NCBI GenBank assembly: GCA_011375345.1
Contig: DRLM01000062.1
Coordinates: forward strand, 1 to 47,706
DNA from: Gammaproteobacteria bacterium
GTDB lineage: Bacteria; Pseudomonadota; Gammaproteobacteria; DRLM01
Reading direction: 5' to 3'
DNA: 47,706 bases
A program made the translations under genes and the position numbers. The notes under the pieces are model-generated. The model was not told where the DNA came from, ran no database searches, and worked only from the letters and a program-made list of their open reading frames with translations. Positions 1 to 9,286 of this stretch are shown here, one piece after another (the stretch's first letter is position 1; each line of letters starts with the position of its first letter).

Positions 1-1518
1 ATGAACATCGCCCCTTCATTGATCCGGAACTTGCTCGACCCGGCCGCCTATGACCATCCGGTGGCGGCGGTGGAACTGTTGGAGACCCACATTTCCTGGT
101 TGCTGCTCACAGGTGAGTACGCTTACAAAATCAAAAAACCAGTGGACTTCGGCTTTTTGGATTTCTCTACGCTGGCCCAGCGCCGTCACTATTGCCAGGA
201 AGAACTGCGCCTCAACCGGCGCCTGGCCCCGGCGCTGTATCTGGCGGTGGTGGCCATCACCGGGAGTCCCGCCGCGCCGCGGCTGAGCGGCCCCGGCAGC
301 GCCATCGAATACGCCGTAAAGATGCGGCAGTTTTCCCAGGAGAGCCTCATGACGCGGGTGCTGGCGCGCGGCCGTTTGCAGCCGGAACAACTGGATACCC
401 TGGCCGGGCATATTGCCGCCTTTCACGCCCAGGCTGAGCGCGCCGGACCCGACTCACCTTATGGCACGGCGGAGAATGTCTGGCAGCCGGTGGCGCAAAA
501 CTTCGCCCAAATCCGCCCCCACCTTTCAAACCCCGACCAACTGGCCCGCCTCCAAAGCCTGCAAGGGTGGAGTGAGGCCGCATACCACAGGCTGCGCGAT
601 ACCCTGGCCCAACGGAAGGCCCAGGGTTTCATCCGCGAATGCCATGGCGATCTGCATCTGGGCAATATGGTGCTGCTGGACGGGCGCATCACCCCGTTCG
701 ACTGCCTGGAGTTCAACGCCGGGCTGCGCTGGATAGACGTCATGAGCGAGGTGGCCTTTCTGACCATGGATCTCCATGCCCGTGGCCATCCCGCCCTGGC
801 CCACCGCTTCCTCAACCGCTATTGCGAAAGCAGCGGCGACTATAGCGGGCTGCGCCTGCTGCGCTTCTACCAGGTCTACCGCGCCCTGGTCCGGGCCAAG
901 GTGGCCTGCCTGCGGCTGACCCAGAGCGGCCTGAACGAGACGGAAGCGGCGGCCACGCGCCGCGACGCCCACCGCTATCTGGCGCTGGCCCAGGACTACA
1001 CCCGCAGCACCCCCCGTCCCCTGCTCATCACCCACGGCCTGTCGGGCTCGGGCAAAACCCACAACACCCAAGACCTGGTGGAAACCCACGGCGCGGTGCG
1101 TATTCGCTCCGACGTGGAGCGCAAACGCCTGTTCGGCCTCCCTCCCGGGGCGCGCAGCCACGCCGGCCTGGACCAGGGCCTGTACCGGCCCGAGGCCAGC
1201 CGGCGCACCTACGAGCGCCTGGCGGCGCTGGCCCAAGAGGTGCTCGAGGCCGGCTTGCCGGTCATCGTGGACGCCACGTTTTTGAAGCGCGAGCAACGGG
1301 CGGCCTTCCGCGCCCTGGCGCGGCGTCTGGGCCTGCCTTTCATCATTTTGGATTTCCAGGCACCGCCGGCCCTGCTGCGCCAGCGCATCAAGGCCCGCGC
1401 CGCCGCGGAGCGGGACGCCTCCGAGGCCACGGTGGCCGTGCTGGAACGGCAGCTGGCCACGGCGGAACCCTTAGGCAAAAACGAGGCCGACCAGATCCTC
1501 ACCGTCACCCAGTCCTGA
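1..1518 (+). CDS. Bifunctional APH-like kinase / P-loop ATPase fusion protein
   Basis: This 505-residue protein joins two nucleotide-binding modules. The first half resembles aminoglycoside/choline kinase-type phosphotransferases, with the catalytic-loop motif HGDLHLGN at residues 215-222 and the metal-binding segment PFDCLEF shortly after. The second half begins with a Walker A motif, GLSGSGKT at 346-353, and resembles small P-loop kinases (zeta-toxin/gluconate-kinase-like). Proteins with this layout are widespread in proteobacteria and are annotated as bifunctional aminoglycoside phosphotransferase/ATP-binding proteins. Their substrate is not known, and antibiotic resistance should not be assumed. 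The window begins exactly at the ATG, so an upstream start cannot be excluded, though the length fits the family. The gene stands alone on the plus strand, 73 bp before the CPXCG gene. Confidence 0.85.
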   Translation: MNIAPSLIRNLLDPAAYDHPVAAVELLETHISWLLLTGEYAYKIKKPVDFGFLDFSTLAQRRHYCQEELRLNRRLAPALYLAVVAITGSPAAPRLSGPGSAIEYAVKMRQFSQESLMTRVLARGRLQPEQLDTLAGHIAAFHAQAERAGPDSPYGTAENVWQPVAQNFAQIRPHLSNPDQLARLQSLQGWSEAAYHRLRDTLAQRKAQGFIRECHGDLHLGNMVLLDGRITPFDCLEFNAGLRWIDVMSEVAFLTMDLHARGHPALAHRFLNRYCESSGDYSGLRLLRFYQVYRALVRAKVACLRLTQSGLNETEAAATRRDAHRYLALAQDYTRSTPRPLLITHGLSGSGKTHNTQDLVETHGAVRIRSDVERKRLFGLPPGARSHAGLDQGLYRPEASRRTYERLAALAQEVLEAGLPVIVDATFLKREQRAAFRALARRLGLPFIILDFQAPPALLRQRIKARAAAERDASEATVAVLERQLATAEPLGKNEADQILTVTQS

Positions 1519-1591
1519 AGCCGGTCCTTGCCCGGTTGCCACAATGCCTTACACTGAAAGACAGGTCCCGACAAGAAGGGAGGGAAGCGCG

Positions 1592-1849
1592 ATGGACTAC
1601 GACATGCCGCGACGTCCACGGCCGCGTCCCAACAAGCCGGTGCAGGGCGGCAGCGTGCCGCTGGTGTACCCGGTGGAAGTGAGCTGCCCCTACTGCGGCG
1701 AAAGCTTCTCTACTGTGGTGGACGGCTGGGGCGGCTCGCAGACCTGTGTGGAAGACTGCGCGGTGTGCTGCCGCCCCGTCCTGCTGACCTTGGACATCGA
1801 CGCCAACGGCACCCTGCAGGCCCTGCACATTGCCCGGGAAGACGACTGA
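1592..1849 (+). CDS. CPXCG motif-containing cysteine-rich protein
   Basis: A small protein of 85 residues with the motif CPYCG followed by a second cysteine cluster, CVEDCAVCCRP, which suggests that it binds one zinc ion. It matches the CPXCG cysteine-rich family, whose function is unknown. I chose the ATG at 1592 rather than one at 1544 because a purine-rich ribosome binding site (GAAGGGAGGGAAG) lies just before it. The N-terminus is proline- and arginine-rich. It may be cotranscribed with the upstream fusion protein, as no terminator separates them. Confidence 0.8.
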   Translation: MDYDMPRRPRPRPNKPVQGGSVPLVYPVEVSCPYCGESFSTVVDGWGGSQTCVEDCAVCCRPVLLTLDIDANGTLQALHIAREDD

Positions 1850-1862
1850 GCCGAAGCGGCCT

Positions 1863-2720
1863 TCACGCGGCAATCAAATCCCGCGCCAGGTCCTGCACGT
1901 GGGCAAAACCGGCGGCGATGCGCTCGGAGGTGGCCAGGGCGGCCGCCACATCCAGATCCAGCCGGCCGGCCAGGCGGCGGCAGAGTTCCAGATCCACGTC
2001 ACACTGTTGCTCGTAGCAGCGGGCGTAATGGTCGGCGAACATGAGCACGGCCAGGTGGGCGAGGTGGTCACCGTGGTAGTCGGGATTGTGGTGCTGGCGC
2101 ACCGCCGTGATCAAATCCGCCGGCATATTCCACTTGCGCAGCAAAAAGGTACCGCTTTCGGTGTGGTCAATACCGAACATGCGTTGTTCCACGTCCGCCA
2201 GGGACGCATCAGGATCATCCTCCAGCGCGCGGTTGAGGCTGCGGATATGGGCGGGATACAGATGGCCCAGCAGCAGCAGGCCGATATCCTGAAACAGGCC
2301 GGCCAGGTAACACATCCCCGGCGCGGGGCGCAGCGCCTGTGGCACCTCTGCGGCCAGGGCGTGGGCCAGGGTGGCGGTGGCCAGACCGTGGGTCCACACC
2401 GCCAGGCGTCCCACCGGCCCGTCGTTGGGACCGAGAAAGGTCTTGCCGGCGGCCAGGCCGAAGACCAGCTCTATGGCCCGCTCCACCCCCAGCACCCGGC
2501 TCACCGCCGCCTGCACGGAATGAATCTTCCCCCGGTAGCCGAAAAACGGCGACAGGGCATAGCGCATGATCTGCCCCGCCATGGCCGGGTCTTTGTCCAC
2601 CACCCGGGCCAGTTCCTGAGCGCTGGGCTCCGGCCCCAGGGCCATGATTTCACGGGCCATTTCCGGCATGGGTGGAAACTCCACCAAGCCTTCAATCTCG
2701 GTGCGTAAGTCCTGGATCAT
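1863..2720 (-). CDS. HDOD domain-containing protein
   Basis: This 285-residue protein resembles HDOD proteins, which are relatives of HD phosphohydrolases usually lacking the full metal-binding set and acting in signalling. Visible features are the N-terminal helical part (LVEFPPMPEMAREIMAL), the stretch DPAMAGQIMRYALSPFFGYRG, and the segment SVQAAVSRVLGVERAIELV typical of HDOD cores. No receiver or GGDEF domain is attached. The start at 2720 is preferred to one ten codons upstream because translation from MIQDLRTEIE fits the family better; its ribosome binding site is only moderate. It converges with the CPXCG gene, 13 bp away, and is followed upstream on the same strand by the ABC permease gene. 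Confidence 0.8.
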   Translation of the reverse strand: MIQDLRTEIEGLVEFPPMPEMAREIMALGPEPSAQELARVVDKDPAMAGQIMRYALSPFFGYRGKIHSVQAAVSRVLGVERAIELVFGLAAGKTFLGPNDGPVGRLAVWTHGLATATLAHALAAEVPQALRPAPGMCYLAGLFQDIGLLLLGHLYPAHIRSLNRALEDDPDASLADVEQRMFGIDHTESGTFLLRKWNMPADLITAVRQHHNPDYHGDHLAHLAVLMFADHYARCYEQQCDVDLELCRRLAGRLDLDVAAALATSERIAAGFAHVQDLARDLIAA

Positions 2721-2817
2721 GAGCCTTGCCCCCGTGCGCCACATCAACAAGCCAAGCCGCTGTCCGGCTCACTGAGGGATATCGCCCGCACTCGGAATTA
2801 CCTGAGCAGGCATCCCT

Positions 2818-5316
2818 TCAATCACCCCGCAGGCCCGCCACCGGCCCGGCCCGCGCCATGCGCCAGGCAGGATAGGCCCCCGCCACCAGGGCCGCGACCA
2901 GGGCCAAGGCCACGCCCTGCAGCAGCCAGCGGGGATCGACGTGAAAGGCCAGCGACCAGCCAAAGGCCAGCGGATTGATCACTTCGGTCAACACCAGCGC
3001 CAACACCAGCCCCATGGGCACGGCCATCAGGCCGGCGGCCAGGCCCATGAGGGCACATTCCAGGGTCACCATTTGTCCCACCTGGACGGGCGTCAGGCCC
3101 AGGCAACGCAGCACCGCCAGTTCGCGCCGCCGCTCCAGTTGAATGGCCGCCAGGGCGCTGGCGATGCCCACAAAGGCAATCAGCACCGCCAGGGCGCGGA
3201 GCACCTGGGTCACCGAGAAGGTGCGCTCGAACACCTCCATGGCGGCGGCCTGAATGTCACCGTTGGCGCGCACCCGGAAGTGCTCCCCCAGCACCCGGCG
3301 CAAGGTGGCCTGCACCTCCCGCAAGTCAGCCCCGGGAGCAAGGTAGATGCCGGCGGTGTCCACGCCCAGGTCGCGCCAGCCTTGCTGGTAATTGGCGCGG
3401 CTCATGGCCACCACCCCCTGATCGGACCCGTAGTCGGTGTACACCCCGGCGATGCGGTAGGCTGTGTCGCCGCCATCGGTGGTCAGCATCAGGGTATCGC
3501 CCACCCCCACCTGGTGGCGCCGGGCGTAGGGCTCGGATACCAGCACGGCCTGTTCACCCGCAAAAGCAGCGCGGGCCGATTCGGGATCGCCCTGAATGAT
3601 GCGAAAACCGTCCCGACTGCGGGGCGCGCTGTGGAGCACGAACAAGGTGGTGGGGTGGCCATCGGCCATCACCCGGACGCGCCGTCCCGTGCTCACCGCC
3701 GCCACCCCGGCGAGCCCCGACAAACGTGCCGTGTCGGCCACCGTCCAGGTGGCGCCGTCCCGGGGGGAGACGTACACATCCGCTCGCAGGGTCTGGCTCA
3801 GCCACTCGCTCAAGGTGATGCGAAAGCTGTCTATCATCACCGCAATACCCACCGTGGCCGCCACCGCCACCGCCAGGGCGGCCACCGCCACCCCCGTGCG
3901 GCTCAGGGAAAGGGCCGGTCCCCGCGCCGCCATGCGCCCCACGCTCCCCGCCAGGACACCCACCAGGCGGCGGGCGGCCGCCAGAAACAGCACCAGGGCC
4001 GGGGGCGTCAACACAGCCATGCCGATGAGGATCAAAAACAAGGCGGCAAAGGCGCCGAACAAGCTCAAACCAGAATACGCCAGCAAAGCCCCCCCCACGG
4101 CCAGCAGCGCCAGCGCGAGGGGAATGCCCCACAGCAGGCCCCGGCGGCGACGCCCCTCCACCACGGAACGGCTCATGGCGGCACGGGGGGCGACGGCGGC
4201 CGCTTCCCAGGCCGGGAGCAGCGCCGCCGCCACCGTGACAATCAAGCCCAACACGACGCCTTTGAGGAACACCCCGGGTGTGGGAAACAGCCCGGCCGCG
4301 CTGACAGACAGGTACAAATCGCTCATGGTGCGGGTCACCGGCCCGATCAACACCCCCGCCAGGACCGTGCCCAGCGCCAGACCGGCCAGCAGGCCCACCG
4401 TCCCCACCGCCAGCGCTTCGCCGATCACGAGGCCGAACACCTCGCGGCGGGTCACCCCCAGGGCCCGCAACAGCCCCAGCAACTCCCGCCGCCGCACCAC
4501 GGAAAACACCATGGCGTTGTAGACTAGGAAGGCGCCCACCAACAAGGCCAGCAAACCGAGGGCCTGCAGGTTGAGGCGGAAAGAGGCGGTGAGCTGGGCG
4601 AGTTCGCCGCTGCGCTCATTGGCGGCGCCCAAGCGGAGTCCGGCGGGCAGCTGTTGTTGCACCCGGGCCGCCTGCTCCGCCGAAAGCACCAGATCCACCC
4701 GGGACAGCCGGCCCACGCTGTCCAGCACCTCCTGGGCCGTGGCGATGTCCATCACCAAGGTGTCCTGGAAAGCGGCCCGGGCGAGACTGCCGGGCGGGTC
4801 GAACACGCCGATGACGGTGATCCGGTGCTCACGCCCACCCGCCGCCACCGTGATCCGGCTGCCTGGCACAATGCCGAGATCGTGAGCCGCATCGGCGCTC
4901 AGAAGCGCCGAACCCGCTTCCGTCAGCAGCCGCCCGCTGTTCCCGCCCTCGACTGTAACGGCGGCGGCACCACGCGCCCCCCCGTCGGCAAAGGGATCCA
5001 CACCCAGGATGTTCAAACGGGCATCCTGATGATCCGGCACGCGCCCCTGTCCTTCCACCACCGGCGCGATACTGCGCAGGCCCTGTTTGCGCAGCGCCAC
5101 ATAGACGGCGTCGGGCACCCCCTCCCGCCCGCCGCTCAGGCTGTGGGTGGCCTTTCCGCTCAGCAACTCCGCGGTAGCCTCGAAACTGCTGAGGGCACTC
5201 CCGGCCGCCAGATCCACCGCCGTCACCACCGCTACGCCCAGCACAATACCCACCACGGAAAAGGCGAACTGCCAGGGGTGGCGCAGGAGTTCTTTGACAA
5301 TGAGGCGTGTTAACAC
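2818..5316 (-). CDS. ABC transporter permease, FtsX/MacB-type, duplicated
   Basis: A large membrane protein of 832 residues with an N-terminal transmembrane helix, an extended periplasmic domain, a central bundle of helices (about residues 250-490), a second soluble domain and three C-terminal helices. This is the layout of tandem FtsX-like permeases such as YbbP of E. coli, thought to export or extract lipophilic substrates. I chose a GTG start because AAGGA lies five bases upstream; an ATG 14 codons earlier has no better site. The gene lies 60 bp downstream of its ATPase on the same strand, so they should form one transporter. The substrate is unknown. The tesA gene often found beside ybbAP is not present here. 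Confidence 0.85.
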   Translation of the reverse strand: MLTRLIVKELLRHPWQFAFSVVGIVLGVAVVTAVDLAAGSALSSFEATAELLSGKATHSLSGGREGVPDAVYVALRKQGLRSIAPVVEGQGRVPDHQDARLNILGVDPFADGGARGAAAVTVEGGNSGRLLTEAGSALLSADAAHDLGIVPGSRITVAAGGREHRITVIGVFDPPGSLARAAFQDTLVMDIATAQEVLDSVGRLSRVDLVLSAEQAARVQQQLPAGLRLGAANERSGELAQLTASFRLNLQALGLLALLVGAFLVYNAMVFSVVRRRELLGLLRALGVTRREVFGLVIGEALAVGTVGLLAGLALGTVLAGVLIGPVTRTMSDLYLSVSAAGLFPTPGVFLKGVVLGLIVTVAAALLPAWEAAAVAPRAAMSRSVVEGRRRRGLLWGIPLALALLAVGGALLAYSGLSLFGAFAALFLILIGMAVLTPPALVLFLAAARRLVGVLAGSVGRMAARGPALSLSRTGVAVAALAVAVAATVGIAVMIDSFRITLSEWLSQTLRADVYVSPRDGATWTVADTARLSGLAGVAAVSTGRRVRVMADGHPTTLFVLHSAPRSRDGFRIIQGDPESARAAFAGEQAVLVSEPYARRHQVGVGDTLMLTTDGGDTAYRIAGVYTDYGSDQGVVAMSRANYQQGWRDLGVDTAGIYLAPGADLREVQATLRRVLGEHFRVRANGDIQAAAMEVFERTFSVTQVLRALAVLIAFVGIASALAAIQLERRRELAVLRCLGLTPVQVGQMVTLECALMGLAAGLMAVPMGLVLALVLTEVINPLAFGWSLAFHVDPRWLLQGVALALVAALVAGAYPAWRMARAGPVAGLRGD

Positions 5317-5376
5317 TTGGTTCCTTGTTGCATTGATTCCCCACCCGCTGTTTCTCAAAGCAGGGACTTCCCCGAT

Positions 5377-6060
5377 TCACTCCCCCTCCACCAAACACCC
5401 GCCCTGCATACGCAACACCCGGTCGGCACCGGCGGCCAGTTCCAGACTGTGGGTGGCCAGTACCACGGTGAGCCCTTCCTCCCGGCAGCGCCGGGTGAGT
5501 AATTCGACCACCACGGCCCCGGTGTCCGCGTCCAGATTGCCGGTGGGCTCGTCCGCCAGCAGCAGATCGGGACCGTGCACCAGGGCGCGGGCGATGGCGA
5601 CCCGTTGTTGCTGGCCGCCGGAGAGCCGGTCAGGATATCGGTGAGCGAAAGCCTCCACGTCCACCTGCGCCAATGCGGCTTCGGCCCGCGCCACAGCCGC
5701 GCGGCCACGTATGCCGTTGAGATCCAGGGGCAAAAGCAGGTTCTCCAGCACGGTCAGCGTTGGAATCAAATTGAAGGACTGGAACACAAAGCCCATGTGG
5801 CGACGGCGGAACAGGGTACGCTGGTGCTCGCCCAGGGCGCTCAGGTCCACACCCTTGACCATGACTTGTCCGCCGCTGGCGCGGTCCACACCGCTCACGA
5901 TGTTCAGCAAGGTGGATTTGCCCGAGCCACTGCGCCCGAGCAAGGCGAGCATCTCCCCGGCCGGGACGCTCAGGTTCAGATCCGTGAACACGGCCTGGCT
6001 GCGGCCCTCGTCCTGGTAAGCCTTGGACAGGCCGCTGAGCTGGATCAAGGGCGGGTTCAT
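5377..6060 (-). CDS. ABC transporter ATP-binding protein (LolD/YbbA type)
   Basis: A 227-residue ATPase with Walker A GRSGSGKS at 42-49, the ABC signature LSGGQ at 146-150 and Walker B LLLADE at 166-171, followed by the D-loop GNLD. The length and sequence fit the MacB/LolD/YbbA group that works with FtsX-type permeases. The start at MNPPLIQLSG matches family length; the reading frame stays open about 100 codons upstream, but that part shows no homology. No strong ribosome binding site is visible. It is the first gene of a two-gene operon with the permease downstream. Confidence 0.9.
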   Translation of the reverse strand: MNPPLIQLSGLSKAYQDEGRSQAVFTDLNLSVPAGEMLALLGRSGSGKSTLLNIVSGVDRASGGQVMVKGVDLSALGEHQRTLFRRRHMGFVFQSFNLIPTLTVLENLLLPLDLNGIRGRAAVARAEAALAQVDVEAFAHRYPDRLSGGQQQRVAIARALVHGPDLLLADEPTGNLDADTGAVVVELLTRRCREEGLTVVLATHSLELAAGADRVLRMQGGCLVEGE

Positions 6061-6469
6061 GGCATTTGACTGCGCGGTGCACATTCCCTGGCTGAAGCCT
6101 CTGCGTCGATCAAAAACCTGACCCCCGCTGCTTGAGACAAGGCGGTTTCCGCCGGCACCCCCCGTCCTCAAAGGGCAGATACCGAAACACGCGCTCAATG
6201 GGGCGCAGCGGCGGCATCGTCTTCCTGGCCGAAGCAGCATTGCAGCAGGACATCCAGCTTTTCCATGGCGATAGTGGTTTAGTGCTCCGCTCGGGAGTGG
6301 ATATCTGAACATGTCCGTCCCCTTCTTGCAAAGGGCGGGGATGACCGCCACGGCGCTCAACGGGCGGAGAATTTTTCCGGCAATGGGACTATGCTAGGCG
6401 CATGACGGTAATCGACGATGCCTTGCGCCAGGCCGGCTTGTGGGACAGGCTCCGCCAGGAGGAGGCAGC
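6061..6469. other. Intergenic region between divergent ABC and antiporter genes
   Basis: About 400 bp separate the ABC ATPase gene from the divergently transcribed antiporter. Both promoters should lie here, but I see no convincing sigma-70 pair. The short reading frames do not look coding, and no strong palindrome or terminator is evident. Confidence 0.4.
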
Positions 6470-7921
6470 TTGAACCGGCCGGCCCCCTGGCTCCTGTTCG
6501 GCGCCGCCAGCCTGGCCCCCTGTTCCGCCTGGGCCGCGGGCGGCCCCAGCCACATGGATCCCGTGGCGCCGGTGTTGTTGGGCGTGACCGGCATTTTGTT
6601 TTTTGCCGTGCTCGGCCGTTACGTCGCGCGAAAACTCGGTCAGCCCTCCGTGCTGGGCGAGCTGCTTATGGGCATGGCGCTGGGCAACGGCCTGTACTAC
6701 CTGGGTTTTGCCAGTATCACGGTGTTGCGCGAAGGCCCCGCCATCTTCGACATGGTGGCGCTGGCGCTGCAAGGACACAGCTATGCCGAGGCCGCCGCCC
6801 TGGCGCTGCCGCCGGCATCGGTGGCCCAGGTGCTTAGCGCCATCCAGGGCCCGGACGGGGCGGATATTTTGAAAGTGGCGGAGACGGTGGATGTGTTCTC
6901 CCGCTACGGCGTTATCTTTTTGCTGTTCCTGGTGGGACTGGACACCAGTGTGGCGGAGCTGCGCCGGGTCGGCGGCAGCTCCCTCAAGGTGGCGGTGGCC
7001 GGGGTGCTGCTGCCCTTCGTGCTGGGCTTTATCACCGCCCGCCTGCTCATGCCCGAGGCCTCGCTGAACACGGATCTGTTCATTGCCGCCACCCTGGGCG
7101 CGACCTCCATCGGCATCACCGCGCGGGTGCTGCGGGATTTGGGACAACTGCGCACCCCCACCAGCCACATCATCCTCGGCGCCGCAATCATCGACGATAT
7201 CCTGGGACTCATCATGCTGGCGGTGGTCTCGGGCATCATTGTCTCGGGCGGGGTGTCCCTGAGCAATATTTCCGCCATCATCGCCTTAAGCGCCCTGTTC
7301 CTTGCCGCCACCTTCGTGCTGGGACCGCACTTTTTGCGCCTGACCATTGGGCTGGTGCGACATCTCGACGTGGCGGAAGCCAAGCTGTTCATCTCTTTTC
7401 TGTTCGTCATGGCTCTGGCCTGGTTCGCCAACCTGGTGGGCCTGGCCACCATAGTGGGCGCCTTCGCCGCGGGCGTCATCCTGCACGACGCCTACTTCAA
7501 GCACTGGGGCAACCACCACCGACATCGCGCAAGCATCCGCGATCTTGTCCAACCCATAGAAGCCATCCTCGCGCCCATTTTCTTCGTATTGATGGGCATC
7601 CAGGTCAAACTGGAATCTTTCTTCGATGCGCATGTGGTGCTGGTGGCGCTGGGCCTGCTGATCACCGCCGTGGCCGGAAAAATCGCCGCCGGCTGTCTCG
7701 CCGGCCGCGGCGCCCAGCGCCTGGCCATCGGCATCGGCATGGTGCCGCGGGGAGAAGTGGGTTTGATTTTCGCCTCGGTGGGCAAAAGCCTGGGTGTGAT
7801 CAATGATGCCTTGTTTTCCGCGGTGGTGTTGATGGTCATCATCACCACCATAATGACACCCCCGCTGCTGAAGCGGGCACTCGCGAAACCCACTCAGCAG
7901 GACAAGACTGCCAGCAGGTGA
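6470..7921 (+). CDS. CPA2-type cation:proton antiporter
   Basis: A 483-residue integral membrane protein of the Na+/H+ exchanger (CPA2, Kef-like) family, probably exchanging K+ or Na+ for protons. It has about a dozen hydrophobic segments; the stretch IIDDILGLIML around residues 240-250 holds the paired aspartates typical of the ion-binding site of these antiporters. The C-terminus ends shortly after the last helix, so no TrkA-N regulatory domain is attached. The TTG start at 6470 is preferred to a GTG at 6440 because a strong AGGAGGAGG site lies just before it. It also gives a clean N-terminal hydrophobic segment ending in AWA. It appears monocistronic. Confidence 0.85.
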   Translation: MNRPAPWLLFGAASLAPCSAWAAGGPSHMDPVAPVLLGVTGILFFAVLGRYVARKLGQPSVLGELLMGMALGNGLYYLGFASITVLREGPAIFDMVALALQGHSYAEAAALALPPASVAQVLSAIQGPDGADILKVAETVDVFSRYGVIFLLFLVGLDTSVAELRRVGGSSLKVAVAGVLLPFVLGFITARLLMPEASLNTDLFIAATLGATSIGITARVLRDLGQLRTPTSHIILGAAIIDDILGLIMLAVVSGIIVSGGVSLSNISAIIALSALFLAATFVLGPHFLRLTIGLVRHLDVAEAKLFISFLFVMALAWFANLVGLATIVGAFAAGVILHDAYFKHWGNHHRHRASIRDLVQPIEAILAPIFFVLMGIQVKLESFFDAHVVLVALGLLITAVAGKIAAGCLAGRGAQRLAIGIGMVPRGEVGLIFASVGKSLGVINDALFSAVVLMVIITTIMTPPLLKRALAKPTQQDKTASR

Positions 7922-8062
7922 GACAACGATCTCCTATTGCAAATCAGAAACAGGCTGAACGGGGCTGGTGCTCACACCAGAAGCAGCGCCAAGGCCTGCT
8001 ATCGCGTCGAAACGATATACTGCGCAGCTCACCGCGTCCTACGGCACTGGCGCGGACAGGGA

Positions 8063-9160
8063 TCACGCCGCGAAATCCTTCAACCGCACCGGCTGCCGCC
8101 GGGCACCCCAGTTTCCATGAGATCCTTCGAACACGCCATGAACGCGGCCACCGCAATGAGCGCAATGCCCGGTCTCGGTAAGGTGCCACTCAGTCAGTTC
8201 GTACCAGTCCCGGCCGATCACTTTTTTTCCGCAATGAGGGCAATAGGTGCTGTCGCCGGTCTCGAAATGGACGTTGCCCGTGTAGGCATAACGCACCCCA
8301 CTGTCGACGGCGATCTGGCGGGCACGAATCAAGGTGGACAAAGGTGTGGCAGTTTTATCCAGCATTTTCCAGTCGGGATGAAAGGCGCTGAAATGCCATG
8401 GCACGTCGGTGCCCAGGTTTTCCACCACCCAGCGGCTCATGTCTTTCAGTTCTTCATTGCTGTCGTTCTCACCGGGAATGAGCAATGTCGTCATCTCCAG
8501 CCAGACATCGGTTTCGTGCTTGAGATACATCAGGGTATCCAGCACGGGCTGCAGGCGGCCGCCGCAGATTTTGTGATAAAAACTGTCGGTGAACGCTTTG
8601 AGATCAACATTGGCGGCATCCATGTAGCGAAAGAACTCTTCCCGTGGTTCTTCGCAAATGTATCCCGCGGTGACAGCGACGGATTTCACTCCCACGGCAT
8701 GGCAGGCTTTGGCCGCGTCCACGGCATACTCCATAAAGATAACGGGATCGTTATAGGTGTACGCCACACTTTTGCAGTCGAGTTTTTGAGCCGCGCGGGC
8801 GATGAGTTCCGGCGGCGCCTGGTCGGCCAGGATGTCCATTTCCCGCGCTTTGCTCATGTCCCAGTTCTGACAGAATTTGCACGCCAGGTTGCAACCGGCG
8901 GTGCCGAAAGACAACACGGGCGTGCCCGGCAGGAAATGGTAGAGCGGCTTTTTTTCGATGGGATCAATACAGTAACCGCTGGAACGGCCATAGGTGGTCA
9001 ACACAATCTGATTGTTCTGGCAGGCCCGCACGAAACACAGGCCCTGCTGGCCTTCGTGCATTTTGCAGTAGCGGGGACAAAGATCACATTGGACACGAGC
9101 ATCGTCCAGCCGGTGCCAATATTTGGTGGGAACGACGGTTGGCATAGTCTGCGCGGCCAT
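8063..9160 (-). CDS. amrS: AmmeMemoRadiSam system radical SAM enzyme
   Basis: A 365-residue radical SAM protein. The iron-sulfur motif is CNLACKFC (Cys90, Cys94, Cys97), a CX3CX2C arrangement. An N-terminal cysteine set (Cys25, 28, 32 and 42) and a C-terminal zinc-ribbon-like region (CPHCG and CAHCG) are also present, as in the AmrS family. The reaction is unknown; the family is defined by occurring with MEMO1-like and AMMECR1-like proteins, both encoded just upstream on the other strand. The start at 9160 has a good GGGAGGT site; an ATG 14 codons earlier lacks one. The divergent layout with amrB, across 126 bp, suggests shared control. Confidence 0.9.
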   Translation of the reverse strand: MAAQTMPTVVPTKYWHRLDDARVQCDLCPRYCKMHEGQQGLCFVRACQNNQIVLTTYGRSSGYCIDPIEKKPLYHFLPGTPVLSFGTAGCNLACKFCQNWDMSKAREMDILADQAPPELIARAAQKLDCKSVAYTYNDPVIFMEYAVDAAKACHAVGVKSVAVTAGYICEEPREEFFRYMDAANVDLKAFTDSFYHKICGGRLQPVLDTLMYLKHETDVWLEMTTLLIPGENDSNEELKDMSRWVVENLGTDVPWHFSAFHPDWKMLDKTATPLSTLIRARQIAVDSGVRYAYTGNVHFETGDSTYCPHCGKKVIGRDWYELTEWHLTETGHCAHCGGRVHGVFEGSHGNWGARRQPVRLKDFAA

Positions 9161-9233
9161 GGGCACCTCCCGTGTATTCGCTGACCTTCGATACACTGAC
9201 ACTGCTATTATTCAGTATAGACTCCCCCCGGCA

Positions 9234-9248
9234 CACTCCCCGGGAGTG
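9234..9248. promoter_or_regulatory. Inverted repeat in the amrS/amrB divergent promoter region
   Basis: CACTCCC and GGGAGTG form a perfect 7-bp inverted repeat around one base, 13 bp after a possible minus-10 (TATAGA at 9216-9221) reading towards amrB. It could be an operator shared by both directions or a structure in the amrB leader. No regulator gene is adjacent. The role is an inference from position only. Confidence 0.3.
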
Positions 9249-9286
9249 AAGCTTCGCCGGCACCCGGAGAGGGAAAGGAGCGCTCC

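Noticed and set aside
1830-2708. A 292-residue plus-strand frame opposite the HDOD gene
   Set aside because: Shadow frame; the minus-strand protein has recognisable domain sequence.
2941-4527. A 528-residue open frame on the plus strand opposite the ABC permease gene
   Set aside because: It is a codon-position shadow of the permease: rich in His, Gln, Gly and Arg with no family pattern, while the minus strand encodes a full FtsX-type protein.
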